Below are positions 1 through 8,965 of a DNA stretch of 64,000 bases, in pieces. The stretch is from positions 1-64,000 of the forward strand of contig JAICWO010000020.1 of assembly GCA_025934775.1 (NCBI GenBank). The letters run 5' to 3'. The notes beneath the pieces are model-generated. The model did no database searches. It was given only the letters and a program-made list of their open reading frames with translations, and was not told the DNA's origin. The DNA is from Gemmatimonadaceae bacterium (GTDB lineage: Bacteria > Gemmatimonadota > Gemmatimonadetes > Gemmatimonadales > Gemmatimonadaceae). How positions within the stretch are numbered: position 1 is the first letter of the stretch; every line of letters starts with the position of its first letter. The position numbers and the translations under genes are program-made.

Positions 1-120
1 ACGAACAGTTGGCACAATCGCTTCCGCGCCCTGCTGATCCGCTGGGAGGTGAAAGCGCGCAACTATCTCGCGCTTGTATACCTTGCGTCCGCGCTCATCG
101 CGCACCAACAATCATCCTGA
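1..120 (+). mobile_element. IS5-type transposase, C-terminal fragment (5' end outside window)
   Basis: Reading from base 1, frame 1 stays open for 39 codons to TGA at 118-120. The peptide contains HNRFRALLIRWEVKARNYLA followed by a hydrophobic end (LVYLASALIAH). This is the usual C-terminus of IS5/IS1182-like DDE transposases, where the W-E-K-x-x-x-N-Y-L pattern carries the last helix of the catalytic fold. The start and the DDE residues lie left of the window, so completeness cannot be judged. The call rests on motif memory over a short stretch. Confidence 0.72.
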
Positions 121-143
121 ATTTTGAGACCGGTTCTAAGGTG
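121..143 (+). repeat. Probable right terminal inverted repeat of the IS element
   Basis: Directly after the transposase stop is attttgagaccggttctaag. The position and the gagac...ttctaa pattern resemble IS5-family right ends. The left end is outside the window, so the inverted-repeat partner and target duplication cannot be checked. Confidence 0.45.
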
Positions 144-779
144 TGAGCACGGCATGATTGTGAGCGACGAGAGCGGCCCGGCGCAGCCGAGTGCCAGAGG
201 TTAGGCTCGTATGGACTCGAGCTTACAGCATTCCTTCATTCCCACTGACGGAATCCGTTTCTTGGAAACCGTGACTCTTTGGCTGATCCGGTGCCTGCCT
301 GCAACTCGGAAGCATTAAGTCGTGGGCCGGTGCGCTCCGGAGCGTCCGCGGCCACTCATATGATGAGTATTGCAGCCGCCCGCCATTACGGCTCACGTCC
401 GGCAGCGCAGGGCTGCTCACCACCGGCCGAGACTTGTTTACGGGCTTGCTTACGCGCCTGACGCCCGACCGACGCGCAGCAGATTGACCATGGCCTCTGT
501 TTGGCTTACGCGGCCCCGTGCAGGCGAAGTCAGCAGCGACATACGAGAATGCTCTAATGTTCAACCGCGCGCGCAGCATGACACGGCGCATAGATGAGGA
601 GATGCGCTTCGACCGATACCGAACGAGGCCAGGCGTATCCGAAGCGATCATTATTGGTAGGCGAGAGAGCACGGCGGTCGCCCCCACGGAACTTGCGATC
701 GTTCTTTGGTAATTGGTAAGTTGTCAACGGCTGTGCGCGATGAAGCGCCGTCCGCACGCGCCCCCCGCCACGCAGTCAC
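144..779. other. Intergenic, no supported gene
   Basis: Short open frames exist on both strands, but none has a recognisable domain, a good ribosome-binding site or the high third-position GC of the real genes. The stretch lies between the IS remnant and the large regulator and may hold the regulator's promoter. I see no clear sigma-70 boxes. Confidence 0.5.
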
Positions 780-3700
780 TTGACATCTCCGCTTCGCCTA
801 GACTTGATGGGCCGATGCATCGCGCATATCGGCCAACACCGGGTCGAGCCATCGTCTGAACTCGTCTTTGCGGCTGCTTTGCTGCTCGGCATCGATCGCG
901 GTCGAAGCTGGCGTCGCGCCGAATTTGGTGAAATTCTGTGGCCGCGAATCTCTGAACCTGTTCGTGCGACCCGGCTGCGATGGCTCCTCGCTAAGCTTCG
1001 CCGGCTTGGACTGCCGCTCGTGGCTGGGCGCGATGAGCTGCTGGTTTCGACTGAGAATGTCGTACTGGACACGGACAGTGTGGGCGATTCGCCATTGACG
1101 GGAATAGGCCCGATCCTTTCCAATTATTCCCCTGGGTTTTCGCATGCATTTGACGACTGGTTGGAAGCGCGCCGCGCCACTCTGACGTCACGTGCATTGG
1201 CTCCGCTGACTGCACGGCTTAGTGCCGCACTGTCCCGCTTCGACGACGGCGCAGTCCTTGACATCGGCTGCGCCATCCTCGCGCTTGACCCTGCCAACGA
1301 AAATGCCGCACTGGCCGTCGCGCAGACGCAGAGCAGAATGGGTGAGGTCGGCCACGCGCTTGCGGGTTTGGAGCGCTTTATTTCAGAATCGCCGCACGCC
1401 GGCGGCGACAGCCGTGTTGCCGCGGGGTTGTTGCTCGATCGATGCCGTCGTGCGATTGCGGCCGGCCGCAGCTCTACGGAAGCGGCGATAGTCGGTCGTG
1501 ATGCGGAGCTAGCGCATCTCGACGCGCATGTGAGCTCCGCCATAGCGGGACGAGGCGGCGGAATCGTCCTTGTGGGCGCGCCTGGAATGGGTAAGACCAC
1601 GATACTCCATGAAGTAGCGCGGCGGGCGAGCCTTCGTGGGATGCACATTGCCCGCGTGCGCTGCCAACGCGCAGACGTATCCCGCCCTCTCTCAGGGATC
1701 GTGGACGCTGTAGTGCACTTGCTTGAAATCCCCGGCGCAGCGGGTTGTCACCCAATCAATTTGGCGGCCCTTCGCAGGCTGAGCCAAACCACGACATCGC
1801 AGCGCACCGATCAAACTGATATTGACTCGCGCCAACGACGCACGAAGCCGACGACGGAAGCACCGCCCGCCGACTTGGTGCACGCGCTTATCGATCTGCT
1901 GGACGCGATTTCGTCAGAGTCTCCGCTGTTCGTCGCGATTGATGACGCACAGTGGATGACGCCAGATGCAGCATCCATCTTGGACAAAATCATGACGTGG
2001 AGCGCCTCGAGCGCGGTGATCTGGCTCTTCGCGATCCGCACTGGCCACGATGCTCGCGTGCCGCAGCACCTCCCACGCATCAGTCTCGAGCCGTTAGCTC
2101 CGGAAAGCTCGGAACAGCTGCTTGATGATTTCACCCGGAACCGCGGTACAGAGATCGAGGACCAAACCCGCAAGACCATCGTGGCACATGGAGCGGGAAC
2201 GCCGCTCTTCCTACTCGAGATTGCTAAGCAGTGGCTGAGGAGCGGACAGATCGAGGGTGTCCCCAGCTCACTCGTGCCATTAATCGACACAGCGCTGGGT
2301 CATTTGAGTGCCGACGCTCTACGAGTGTTGCAAAGCTCGGCCGTTCTCGGAACATACGCGACGCTTGAGCGCGTAGAGTCACTCGTACAGCTTCCTCGGC
2401 CGGCCTTCTACGAAGCGCTCTGGCTACTCGAGCAGTTCGGAATCCTCACATCCGATGCATCAGGAGTTCTGCACGGGCATTTATTGTGGGGCGAGAGCGC
2501 GCTCGCGCGTGGTTCACGAAGCGCTCGACGGGTCATGCATCGGCATGCCGCAGTACGGTTCGAGCAGGAGCTTGCCGAGGAACATCGTCACTTGTTGCTG
2601 TGGCAGGCGGCCCACCATTGGGAACTTGCTGGATGCGCACGAAAGGCCCGTCGCGCTCTTGTCGAAGGCGCAGCCTCATTGGCGCTTGCCGGCTTCCCCC
2701 TCGAATCTGCGCGGGCGTACGGACGTGCAGCGGAGGTCACGCCGAGTCATTCTGATCGCCTGCCACTTCTCCGTGATCGGATTCGTCTCCTGGTACGAGG
2801 TGGCGAGATCGCGTTGGCGCGCCAGGAAATTGCGGCCTACCAACTCGTTGCCCAGCAGGCAGAGCCAGGATATGATCGCCACAACGAACTGGAGCTACTC
2901 GACGGAACACTCCGACATTCCGAGTCGAAAGATTTCCTGACGTTCCTCACGAAAACCTTGGACTGCGCCAGAGATCCAGCCGCAACAACCGGTCATCGCA
3001 TCGCCGCCGCCAAGGAATGTTCTCGCGGTGGTCATTACGAAGACCCAGCGATTATCGCGGCGGCGTGGGAAGCAATTCGCGATCTCGCGCCGTCAACGTA
3101 TGAGGAGCGGAGGGACTACTCTATCGCGCGCTGGGAGTTTGAGCGTGCGTGCGGCGACATCCGCGCGTGTCTCGCACTCACCGAGGACAGGCTTGCCTGG
3201 GCCCAGCAGGCCGGGGATGCGCAACGCGTTCTAAACGAGCTTGGACACAAGGCCGAAGATCTGATGACGCTCGGTCAAATCGGCGACGCGCGCGCGCTTT
3301 ATGAGCAGCTTCTTCAGCGGGTGCGGGCGATTGCCGATCCCCGATTGGAGCTCTGGATCCATGATCGCCTCATGTGGCTGAGCTTCGAGTTCGAGGGCGC
3401 GGAGCTGAATCGCCGGCGCGTCGAGCAAGCGCGTCCGATATTCGCCGATATGCAACGCCGAGGCTATGCGGTAGGCACGGAGCAATTCCTCCGTGTTTAT
3501 GAGATTGAGTTGGCGATTGCCGAGGGACGAGGAGATGATGCTCTCTTGGCTCTTGGACCGATCACCGACACGCTACAGCTGAGTCCAGCGGTTCTCCGCC
3601 ACGCGTTCCTTGCGTGTCATTTGGCGGCCCAGCGCCTCACAGGGGCTCATCGTGAAACTGGTATGATCGTTGAGAGACTCATGCTAGCATTCACGTACCC

Positions 3701-3926
3701 ATCGCGGTATCTCGATCGGCCGGCGAAGCAGTTATCGATGCATCTGGTCGAAAGTGGCGGCCGAGCCGCAGCGGCCGCATTCGCGAGACACTATGTCAGG
3801 CATATTCGCCGGCAGCTCTACGCTCCGCCATCCATCGTGTTACAGCTTGCTCAAGAGCAGGCACCTGCGGATTCCGAATTCTCAGTTCCGGTCCTGCTGC
3901 TCACCTCGGAGTGCGAATTGCCGTGA
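780..3926 (+). CDS. BTAD/AAA-16 large ATPase transcriptional regulator with TPR-like C-terminus
   Basis: The 1048-residue product looks like a cytoplasmic STAND-type signal-transducing ATPase. Residues about 5-100 form an OmpR/SARP-like winged-helix region. Residues about 115-230 resemble the bacterial transcriptional activator domain. An AAA-16 ATPase follows, with Walker A GAPGMGKT at 266-273 and Walker B LFVAIDDA at 383-390. The C-terminal half (about 600-1048) is helical and TPR-like. No LuxR helix-turn-helix is visible at the C-terminus. The start is uncertain: TTG 780 keeps the first beta strand, while ATG 807 is the first ATG. No operon partner is adjacent. Third-position GC appears lower than in the core genes downstream, and an IS remnant lies upstream, so horizontal acquisition is plausible. 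The ligand and target genes are unknown. Confidence 0.8.
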   Translation: MTSPLRLDLMGRCIAHIGQHRVEPSSELVFAAALLLGIDRGRSWRRAEFGEILWPRISEPVRATRLRWLLAKLRRLGLPLVAGRDELLVSTENVVLDTDSVGDSPLTGIGPILSNYSPGFSHAFDDWLEARRATLTSRALAPLTARLSAALSRFDDGAVLDIGCAILALDPANENAALAVAQTQSRMGEVGHALAGLERFISESPHAGGDSRVAAGLLLDRCRRAIAAGRSSTEAAIVGRDAELAHLDAHVSSAIAGRGGGIVLVGAPGMGKTTILHEVARRASLRGMHIARVRCQRADVSRPLSGIVDAVVHLLEIPGAAGCHPINLAALRRLSQTTTSQRTDQTDIDSRQRRTKPTTEAPPADLVHALIDLLDAISSESPLFVAIDDAQWMTPDAASILDKIMTWSASSAVIWLFAIRTGHDARVPQHLPRISLEPLAPESSEQLLDDFTRNRGTEIEDQTRKTIVAHGAGTPLFLLEIAKQWLRSGQIEGVPSSLVPLIDTALGHLSADALRVLQSSAVLGTYATLERVESLVQLPRPAFYEALWLLEQFGILTSDASGVLHGHLLWGESALARGSRSARRVMHRHAAVRFEQELAEEHRHLLLWQAAHHWELAGCARKARRALVEGAASLALAGFPLESARAYGRAAEVTPSHSDRLPLLRDRIRLLVRGGEIALARQEIAAYQLVAQQAEPGYDRHNELELLDGTLRHSESKDFLTFLTKTLDCARDPAATTGHRIAAAKECSRGGHYEDPAIIAAAWEAIRDLAPSTYEERRDYSIARWEFERACGDIRACLALTEDRLAWAQQAGDAQRVLNELGHKAEDLMTLGQIGDARALYEQLLQRVRAIADPRLELWIHDRLMWLSFEFEGAELNRRRVEQARPIFADMQRRGYAVGTEQFLRVYEIELAIAEGRGDDALLALGPITDTLQLSPAVLRHAFLACHLAAQRLTGAHRETGMIVERLMLAFTYPSRYLDRPAKQLSMHLVESGGRAAAAAFARHYVRHIRRQLYAPPSIVLQLAQEQAPADSEFSVPVLLLTSECELP

Positions 3927-5067
3927 CGACCGAACTCGACCCGAGTGCACTGCCTTGCAACTGTTGCCGCGGCGGCAACCGACATGTACGTGTGGCATGG
4001 CGATTTCACCGCTTGATTTTCAAGCGCACGCGCCTAGCGATCGGCACACCCTTTGTCCTTGAATATGAGATTAGCAATTATCCGCGAGCATCTACGCCCC
4101 TCGACTGTGACTTGGAGCGAGGTTGGTGATGCGTCATGACTGATCGCGGAGCCAAGCACGTCGAATGCTGTGGCAGGCGCGACCAGCATGCCGTGGTTGC
4201 CAGGCGGCGCGGAGCGCAGGTTGAACCGATATCAGCGATTGCAGTCCGGGCGCCAATCTGTGCCCATCTCCGGATTGCATTGAGTGCTGGTACCTCGAGC
4301 ATTCTGGTCAACGACCGCCGGGAAGGTCGTGAGAACCTTCGTCGATCCTCGCGCGCAGTCGGAATGGCCTGAACACAGAGCAAATGCTGCGACACGCTGA
4401 GCTCAATGCCTTCCCTGTTCGCGTATGGCGATTGACTGAGTAGGCTGCCGACCTGAATAGCTCATGCGCAACATTGGTGGACGATTGTGCTACACCAGGT
4501 GCGAGACGGCCCTGGCGTGACCCCAACAATATTCGTGGATTCCATACGTCGGTTTGATCCCGCGTGACGACGATGATTTGCCCGGCGTAGCATGGGGGCG
4601 CACGCGACTCAGGATTGGCGTGCGCGGTGTGGATTGTCGCGAGCAGCAGCCAGAGTGCGGCCGCCATCTGTTCTCTCCCTCTCCTGGCCCGCGGATCACC
4701 GGCCTTTTGATGCGCCGGGTCGTCAGTTAGACTCTGCTAATGAGCGGCTCGCGGCGCGCCTTGGCCGCGCCGACGCCTATCAGAAGACGAGGACGATCCG
4801 GCCGAGCACCGTCATGATCTTGCCGCCAGCAGCATCCAATTGGTTGTGAGTCGCGGGAGCGCGGCGGCGGGATCAGTGATTCATCTGGTTAGTGGGTCAC
4901 CAGGGTGTGTATGAATTTCGTGATGCAGCGCACACGATGTGGAAAACGTCACAATTTCCTGGTGTAAATGACATGAACACACACTTGATGATGTCGGTGC
5001 ACGTGCCGATAGTTTGCGCAGAGGTAGACACAGCGGGCGCACTCTCGCCGACTCTAGGAGGTCGGGC
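3927..5067. other. 1.1-kb intergenic stretch without a convincing gene
   Basis: Base composition is visibly less GC-rich than the core. The best candidate is a 119-codon minus-strand frame (4308-4667). It begins with a plausible signal peptide (MAAALWLLLATIHTAHA) but loses protein-like character after about 60 residues, so it may be a decayed secreted-protein gene. Nothing else is recognisable. Confidence 0.4.
5056..5061 (+). promoter_or_regulatory. Strong Shine-Dalgarno that sets the TPR gene start
   Basis: AGGAGG lies 9 bases before ATG 5071, with an in-frame GTG at 5068. This argues against the upstream in-frame start at 5014. Confidence 0.75.
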
Positions 5068-5070
5068 GTG

Positions 5071-6306
5071 ATGGAATCTGAAGGAATGCTTCGGCACCTC
5101 GCGTTCTTCGAGGAGCTGAGCCGTATGGATGAGGCCGATCCGACCTGGCGCTCGGTTAGCGCTGGGCTCGTGGTGATGCGGCTGGTGGATAATTGGATCG
5201 AAGACGGTGCCGTTGCGACGCGTGTGGATTCGTGGGCGATCAGCGGGGCGCGGGAGGCGGTCGCGCAGGTCCCCGCCACTTCCCCAATTCGACGGATTCT
5301 CACGTCGGTGCTCGACATCACCACCGAGACGAGCGCGGCCGACTTGCACGCGCTCGTTCCACGACTCATGGCCTACGGCCAGGCCCTTGAGTACGATGGC
5401 AAGTGGACTCTCGCCGCAGACGTGTACGGAACAATCACCGCGCATATCCACCCGGTCGAAGATGCCGACCTGGCCATCGCGGCTCATCTGCAGCTCGCGT
5501 TCTCGTTGCGAATAATTGGCGAATACGACGCCGCCGTGACGGCATACGAACGCTGCTCTGCGCTCGCCGACGAAGCCAACGACCTCTTGGGCGTTCTCCG
5601 CGGCCGACTCGGTGTCGCCAAGATCGTCGCGGTGAGAGGAAACCTGCCGAGAGCCGAGTCAATGCTCGACGATACCATCAGCAGGGCTGCAGCGCACGGA
5701 TTGAACGAGCTGCACTCGATCGCGCTTATCGACCGCGCATACATCGCCGGTGTCACGGATCAGCACGAGCGCGCCATTCGTTTCTCCTACGAAGCGCTCG
5801 AGCTCACGAACACGCCGAGAACCCGCGACATCATCTTGAACAACATCGCCACGGCGTTCCGCTATCTCGGGTTATCTGCCGCGGCGCGCGACGCGTATCT
5901 CGTGCTCGCAGTGACAGGTGCGGAGCAATACGTTCGTTGGTTGGCTGAGCTCAACTTGATGGAACTCGCGGCGCAGGACGGCGTCGATCTGCAATTCGAC
6001 AAATACCGGCGCGAGCTCGAGTCCGTGGATCTCACGCCGCAGCTGCGGGTGACGTACTTGCTGCACGTTGGCCGCGGGTACCACTCGCTCGGGCGCGCGG
6101 AGGAGGGTATCCCCTACTTGGAACGCGCGATCGAGATGGCAGACAAGTACAAGCTCAACCAAATGGCGTTCGAGGCGGAAGCCGCGCTTCGCGACGCGCA
6201 GGTTGGACACACGACGAAGAAATACACGACCAGTGCGCCTCCCGCCGGCATCCGCGACGTCATCGATGCCGTTCACGAAATGCGGTCAGTAGCGGGAGTT
6301 GGCTGA
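5071..6306 (+). CDS. TPR-repeat protein of unknown function
   Basis: This 411-residue soluble, largely helical protein has no signal peptide. From about residue 115 on, helix pairs follow a tetratricopeptide pattern, for example AIAAHLQLAFSLRIIGEYDA, LLGVLRGRLGVAKIVAVRGN and LLHVGRGYHSLGRAEEGIPY. Such proteins are usually scaffolds or peptide-binding sensors. The N-terminal ~100 residues match no family I recognise. The start is chosen from the AGGAGG at 5056. It is monocistronic and ends just before a perfect hairpin. It could be the detached sensor half of a regulator like the ATPase upstream, but nothing in the sequence proves that. Confidence 0.7.
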   Translation: MESEGMLRHLAFFEELSRMDEADPTWRSVSAGLVVMRLVDNWIEDGAVATRVDSWAISGAREAVAQVPATSPIRRILTSVLDITTETSAADLHALVPRLMAYGQALEYDGKWTLAADVYGTITAHIHPVEDADLAIAAHLQLAFSLRIIGEYDAAVTAYERCSALADEANDLLGVLRGRLGVAKIVAVRGNLPRAESMLDDTISRAAAHGLNELHSIALIDRAYIAGVTDQHERAIRFSYEALELTNTPRTRDIILNNIATAFRYLGLSAAARDAYLVLAVTGAEQYVRWLAELNLMELAAQDGVDLQFDKYRRELESVDLTPQLRVTYLLHVGRGYHSLGRAEEGIPYLERAIEMADKYKLNQMAFEAEAALRDAQVGHTTKKYTTSAPPAGIRDVIDAVHEMRSVAGVG

Positions 6307-6313
6307 AAATCAA

Positions 6314-6337
6314 GAGGACCGGCGCGCGCCGGTCCTC
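6314..6337. terminator. Bidirectional hairpin between convergent genes
   Basis: A perfect 24-base palindrome (gaggaccggcgc and its complement) lies 8 bases after the TPR stop and 25 bases before the end of the opposing lipoprotein gene. There is no T-run, so it may be a weak or Rho-assisted terminator for both strands. Confidence 0.55.
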
Positions 6338-6361
6338 AAGAAATTCGAGCGGCGATTGGGA

Positions 6362-6547
6362 TCAGCAGGTGAAACCTGTCCCCTGTGAGTAACCGCTCCT
6401 GCAGGTCGAGTCCGTAACTGCATCACGATGCGCCGACTGCGGAGCAACCCGCGACGACGTCGGCTCGGTGACCGAACCATCAGAACACGCAATGAACGCA
6501 AAGGAGGAAAGAACGAGCGCAAGGAGGGCGACAGGGCGGCGAGACAT
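6362..6547 (-). CDS. Small secreted lipoprotein, hypothetical
   Basis: The 61-residue product MSRRPVALLALVLSSFAFIAC... has a basic n-region, a hydrophobic core and a lipobox ending in FIAC, so it should be a diacylated lipoprotein. The mature part is only about 40 residues, Ser/Thr-rich, and contains two further cysteines near the C-terminus (TCRSGY and the terminal FTC) that could form a disulfide. ATG at 6547 is preferred over the in-frame ATG at 6562 because GGAG lies 9-10 bases upstream of it. Function unknown. Confidence 0.55.
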   Translation of the reverse strand: MSRRPVALLALVLSSFAFIACSDGSVTEPTSSRVAPQSAHRDAVTDSTCRSGYSQGTGFTC

Positions 6548-6663
6548 AGGGGCGATCTCCATCTAGGCGGGACACCGTGCGGTGTGTTTTCTTGGCGGGA
6601 AACAACTGCACGGCAGTCTACCGTCGCGGCTCGTGACGTAAACTCGCATTTTGTGTCAGGTTA

Positions 6664-7491
6664 TTGCGGTTTCATGTCACCGGTGCCCGATACTCCCGTT
6701 ACGTGGACGTCGTCGCGTATCTCCCTCGGCTGCTCCTGTCACACCTCTCCATCGTCCTCGGAGCGGAGCACTCCCTGAGAGCGGCCTCCAGTTGGGCCGA
6801 CCTCCAGGTCATCGTCCAGCGCGATCCCCCCGACCTCGTCGTCGCCGATCCCGCGGCCGGTGGCTCCGTCGAAGTCGAGACGCTCGAGCACCTGCGCCGA
6901 CAGTTTCCGTCGCTACCGGTGGTCGTCTACACCTTGCTCGCTCCCTCGAGCATGAAGGCGATCGTCCGGCTCGCGAAGTCCGGCGTCGAACACGTGGTCC
7001 TGAGCCGGTTCGATGACGAGCCGCGCCGCTTCAGGGAACTGCTGGAGAGCATCCCCGCCTACGCACTGGGCGACCGGATGCTGCAGGAGCTGAGAGCCTC
7101 GCTCGCGCGGCTTCCAGTCACGGTGGTCCGGGCGGTCGATCAGCTCTTTCGCTCGCCCGAGCGCTTCAAGAACGCGCAGGACCTCGCGAATGCCGCGGGG
7201 ATGAATTTGAGGACGCTGTACCGCAATCTCGAACCCGCCGAGCTGTACTCGGCGCGAACTCTGGTGGTGTCGGCCCGGTTGTTACGAGCCTACGCCTATC
7301 TGCAGGACCCTGGTCGGTCGATCAAGGATGTGGCAGCCAAAGCCGGTTATCACTCGCCGTGGCAACTCTCGCAGCAGATGCGCGAGCTCACGGGAAAGAC
7401 CACCGAACAGGTGCGGCATGAAGTCACTGGCCAGGCGCTCGTCACGATGCTCGCCGAGCACGTGAAGCGCAGGAGACGGAAGGAAGAATGA
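6664..7491 (+). CDS. AraC-type helix-turn-helix regulator with degenerate receiver-like N-terminus
   Basis: The 275-residue protein ends in an AraC-family DNA-binding region. SIKDVAAKAGYHSPWQLSQQ (about 219-238) is the second helix-turn-helix, and DLANAAGMNLRTLYRNL lies in the first. Residues about 15-115 look like a receiver-type alpha/beta fold (DLVVADPAAGG, LPVVVYTLL) but lack the acidic pair and clear phospho-Asp chemistry, so this is probably a pseudo-receiver. The TTG start at 6664 is weak; later starts are possible. Its stop overlaps the start of the next gene by 4 bases, implying translational coupling to a single-domain response regulator. Target genes unknown. Confidence 0.72.
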   Translation: MRFHVTGARYSRYVDVVAYLPRLLLSHLSIVLGAEHSLRAASSWADLQVIVQRDPPDLVVADPAAGGSVEVETLEHLRRQFPSLPVVVYTLLAPSSMKAIVRLAKSGVEHVVLSRFDDEPRRFRELLESIPAYALGDRMLQELRASLARLPVTVVRAVDQLFRSPERFKNAQDLANAAGMNLRTLYRNLEPAELYSARTLVVSARLLRAYAYLQDPGRSIKDVAAKAGYHSPWQLSQQMRELTGKTTEQVRHEVTGQALVTMLAEHVKRRRRKEE

Positions 7492-7961
7492 CGTGGCAGG
7501 TCCTACCCGGCGGCGTCGGGCCGCAGGCATCACGGGCGACGAGCCCACAGACGAAGGAGCCGGCGGTGCTCGGCAAGCAAGTGCGGGTGCTCGTCGTGGA
7601 CGACGAGCCGTCAATCTGCAAGGCACTCGTGATGGCGCTCTCCCGCGCCGGCTACGACACGGTTGCCGCACAGACTGGCGAAGCCGCGCTCGCGATCCTG
7701 CGCACCGAGCACGTGGACGTGATGCTCATCGACCTCCGCATCCCCGACATGCGCGGCGACGTCATCTTCGAGGTGGCGATCGGCCATCAGCCCCATCTGC
7801 GCTACCAGACGCTGTTCATGACCGGCGACATCACCGAGCGCGCGCACAAGCTCATTGGCGTCTGCAAATGCCACTTCCTGCGGAAGCCGTTCGACCTCCG
7901 CGACATGTTCGACGCGGTCGCGGCGCTCGCGCCGCGGATGGAGCACGACGCGGCGGGGTGA
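7488..7961 (+). CDS. Single-domain response regulator
   Basis: The 157-residue protein has a ~30-residue unstructured N-terminus followed by a complete CheY-like receiver domain: acidic pair D38-D39 (VVDDEP), phospho-acceptor D82 (LIDLRIPD), conserved T112 (FMTGD) and K133 (LRKPFD). No output domain follows, so it would act by protein-protein contact or as a phosphotransfer intermediate. ATGA overlap with the AraC-like gene suggests the two form a functional unit. No kinase is adjacent. An intrinsic terminator follows. Confidence 0.85.
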   Translation: MTWQVLPGGVGPQASRATSPQTKEPAVLGKQVRVLVVDDEPSICKALVMALSRAGYDTVAAQTGEAALAILRTEHVDVMLIDLRIPDMRGDVIFEVAIGHQPHLRYQTLFMTGDITERAHKLIGVCKCHFLRKPFDLRDMFDAVAALAPRMEHDAAG

Positions 7962-7988
7962 GGCGAGTCGAGCGTTCTGGTGAGACAG

Positions 7989-8015
7989 AGAGACCGGGGT
8001 GACCGGTCTCTTTTT
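7989..8015 (+). terminator. Rho-independent terminator
   Basis: Nine-base-pair stem agagaccgg/ccggtctct with loop ggtga, followed by a T-run (8012-8015). It lies 27 bases after the response-regulator stop. Confidence 0.85.
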
Positions 8016-8106
8016 GTCGTTTTGATGATTGATGTGAGTTTCTGGTGACGAGCTCCGCGCCTGAGCGACTAGCATGCTGCGCAATTCAGCTCGCGAGCGC
8101 CGCTCA

Positions 8107-8352
8107 ATGCCGACGATCCGGGGCATCATCGGTCCGTATCGATTCTACTTCTACAGTTTCGATTGTATCGAGCCGATGCACGTGCACGTCGAGCGTGACA
8201 ACGCCATCTGCAAGTTCTGGTTGGGCCCAGTCGCGTTGGCCGCGAACGACGGATTCGGCGCACCGGACCTCTCACGCGTTCGACGCATTATCATTATGAA
8301 TCGGGACCGCATCACGGAGGCCTGGCGTGGGCACTGCGGCGGCAGGAAATAG
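8107..8352 (+). CDS. DUF4160 protein, putative toxin-antitoxin component
   Basis: The 81-residue protein begins MPTIRGIIGPYRFYFYSFDC and contains EPMHVHVERDNAICKFWLGP and IIIMNRDRITEAW, the family pattern of DUF4160. ATG 8107 is chosen because the family begins with this M-P-T-I; an in-frame ATG at 8074 would add 11 residues. DUF4160 genes are usually followed directly by a DUF2442 gene, as here, and such pairs have been proposed as toxin-antitoxin modules. The biochemical role is not established. Confidence 0.85.
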   Translation: MPTIRGIIGPYRFYFYSFDCIEPMHVHVERDNAICKFWLGPVALAANDGFGAPDLSRVRRIIIMNRDRITEAWRGHCGGRK

Positions 8353-8596
8353 AGCGCGAATCACAACCGTCCACGTAGTCGATCAACGAATCGTCGCCGA
8401 GCTCGATGACGGACGCGCCGTCAGCGTACCGCTCGAGTGGTCATGGCGACTCGCGCGCGCGACGCCGCAGCAACGCGGCAACTACCGGCTGTTGGGATCC
8501 GGCCAAGGCGTCCATTGGCCGGACGTCGACGAGGACATCAGCCTGGAGTCGATGCTCGCCGGCCGGCAATCGCGCCCAGAGCCCGGCGAGCGCTGA
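8327..8596 (+). CDS. DUF2442 protein, partner of DUF4160
   Basis: The 89-residue protein has the DUF2442 pattern: a short beta-rich core DQRIVAELDDGRAVSVPLEW, then QQRGNYRLLGSGQGVHWPDV and DEDISLESMLAG near the C-terminus. It begins with GTG and overlaps the DUF4160 gene by 26 bases, so the two are co-translated. In related pairs this is thought to be the DNA-binding or neutralising partner; that is inference from the family. Confidence 0.85.
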   Translation: MGTAAAGNRARITTVHVVDQRIVAELDDGRAVSVPLEWSWRLARATPQQRGNYRLLGSGQGVHWPDVDEDISLESMLAGRQSRPEPGER

Positions 8597-8603
8597 CTTG
8601 CCG

Positions 8604-8925
8604 CTACTTCGTGGACGCCGCCGAGTCGACGTCGACCGCGAAACAGCCCCAATCATCGCGAGCTGTCGCGACCACCAGCCACTGACCGGCCGTGGGAAAA
8701 TCGACGTTGGTCGCATAGCCGTACATCCGTCCGCCCGGCCCGGCGCCGTGCACGAGACCCGGGAGCGAGAGCCGAAGCGAGTCCGGCGGGTCATCCAGAC
8801 GATGCGCGCGGAAATCCCGCGCCCTCCGCTTCCGCCTGAGCGACGTTCAGCGGAATCGTTTGCGCGACCGAGACGCGCGTGACGGCGACCAAGCCTGCGA
8901 TTGCGAGGAGATTGACGTAGCGCAC
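8604..8925 (-). pseudogene. Secreted protein gene with an apparent frameshift
   Basis: From GTG 8925, with GGAGG 5 bases upstream (8931-8935), the frame encodes a good signal peptide (VRYVNLLAIAGLVAVTRVSV-AQ) and about 20 mature residues, then stops near 8791. The neighbouring frame, shifted by one base, continues with protein-like sequence to TAG 8604-8606: DDPPDSLRLSLPGLVHG, GRMYGYATNVDFPTAGQWLV, ATARDDWGCFAVDVD. Its GC-rich third positions match real genes here. The two parts join naturally near 8800. Either the gene is broken or there is a base error. The family is unknown. It follows the next minus-strand gene by about 40 bases. Confidence 0.5.
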
Positions 8926-8965
8926 CGGAGCCTCCACACGTGTTGAGCCCAGATCCGAGACGAGA

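Noticed and set aside
4308-4667. Small secreted protein gene on the minus strand
   Set aside because: Only the first ~20 residues look protein-like. There is no ribosome-binding site, and third-position GC and domain evidence are lacking, so it is mentioned only as possible decay.
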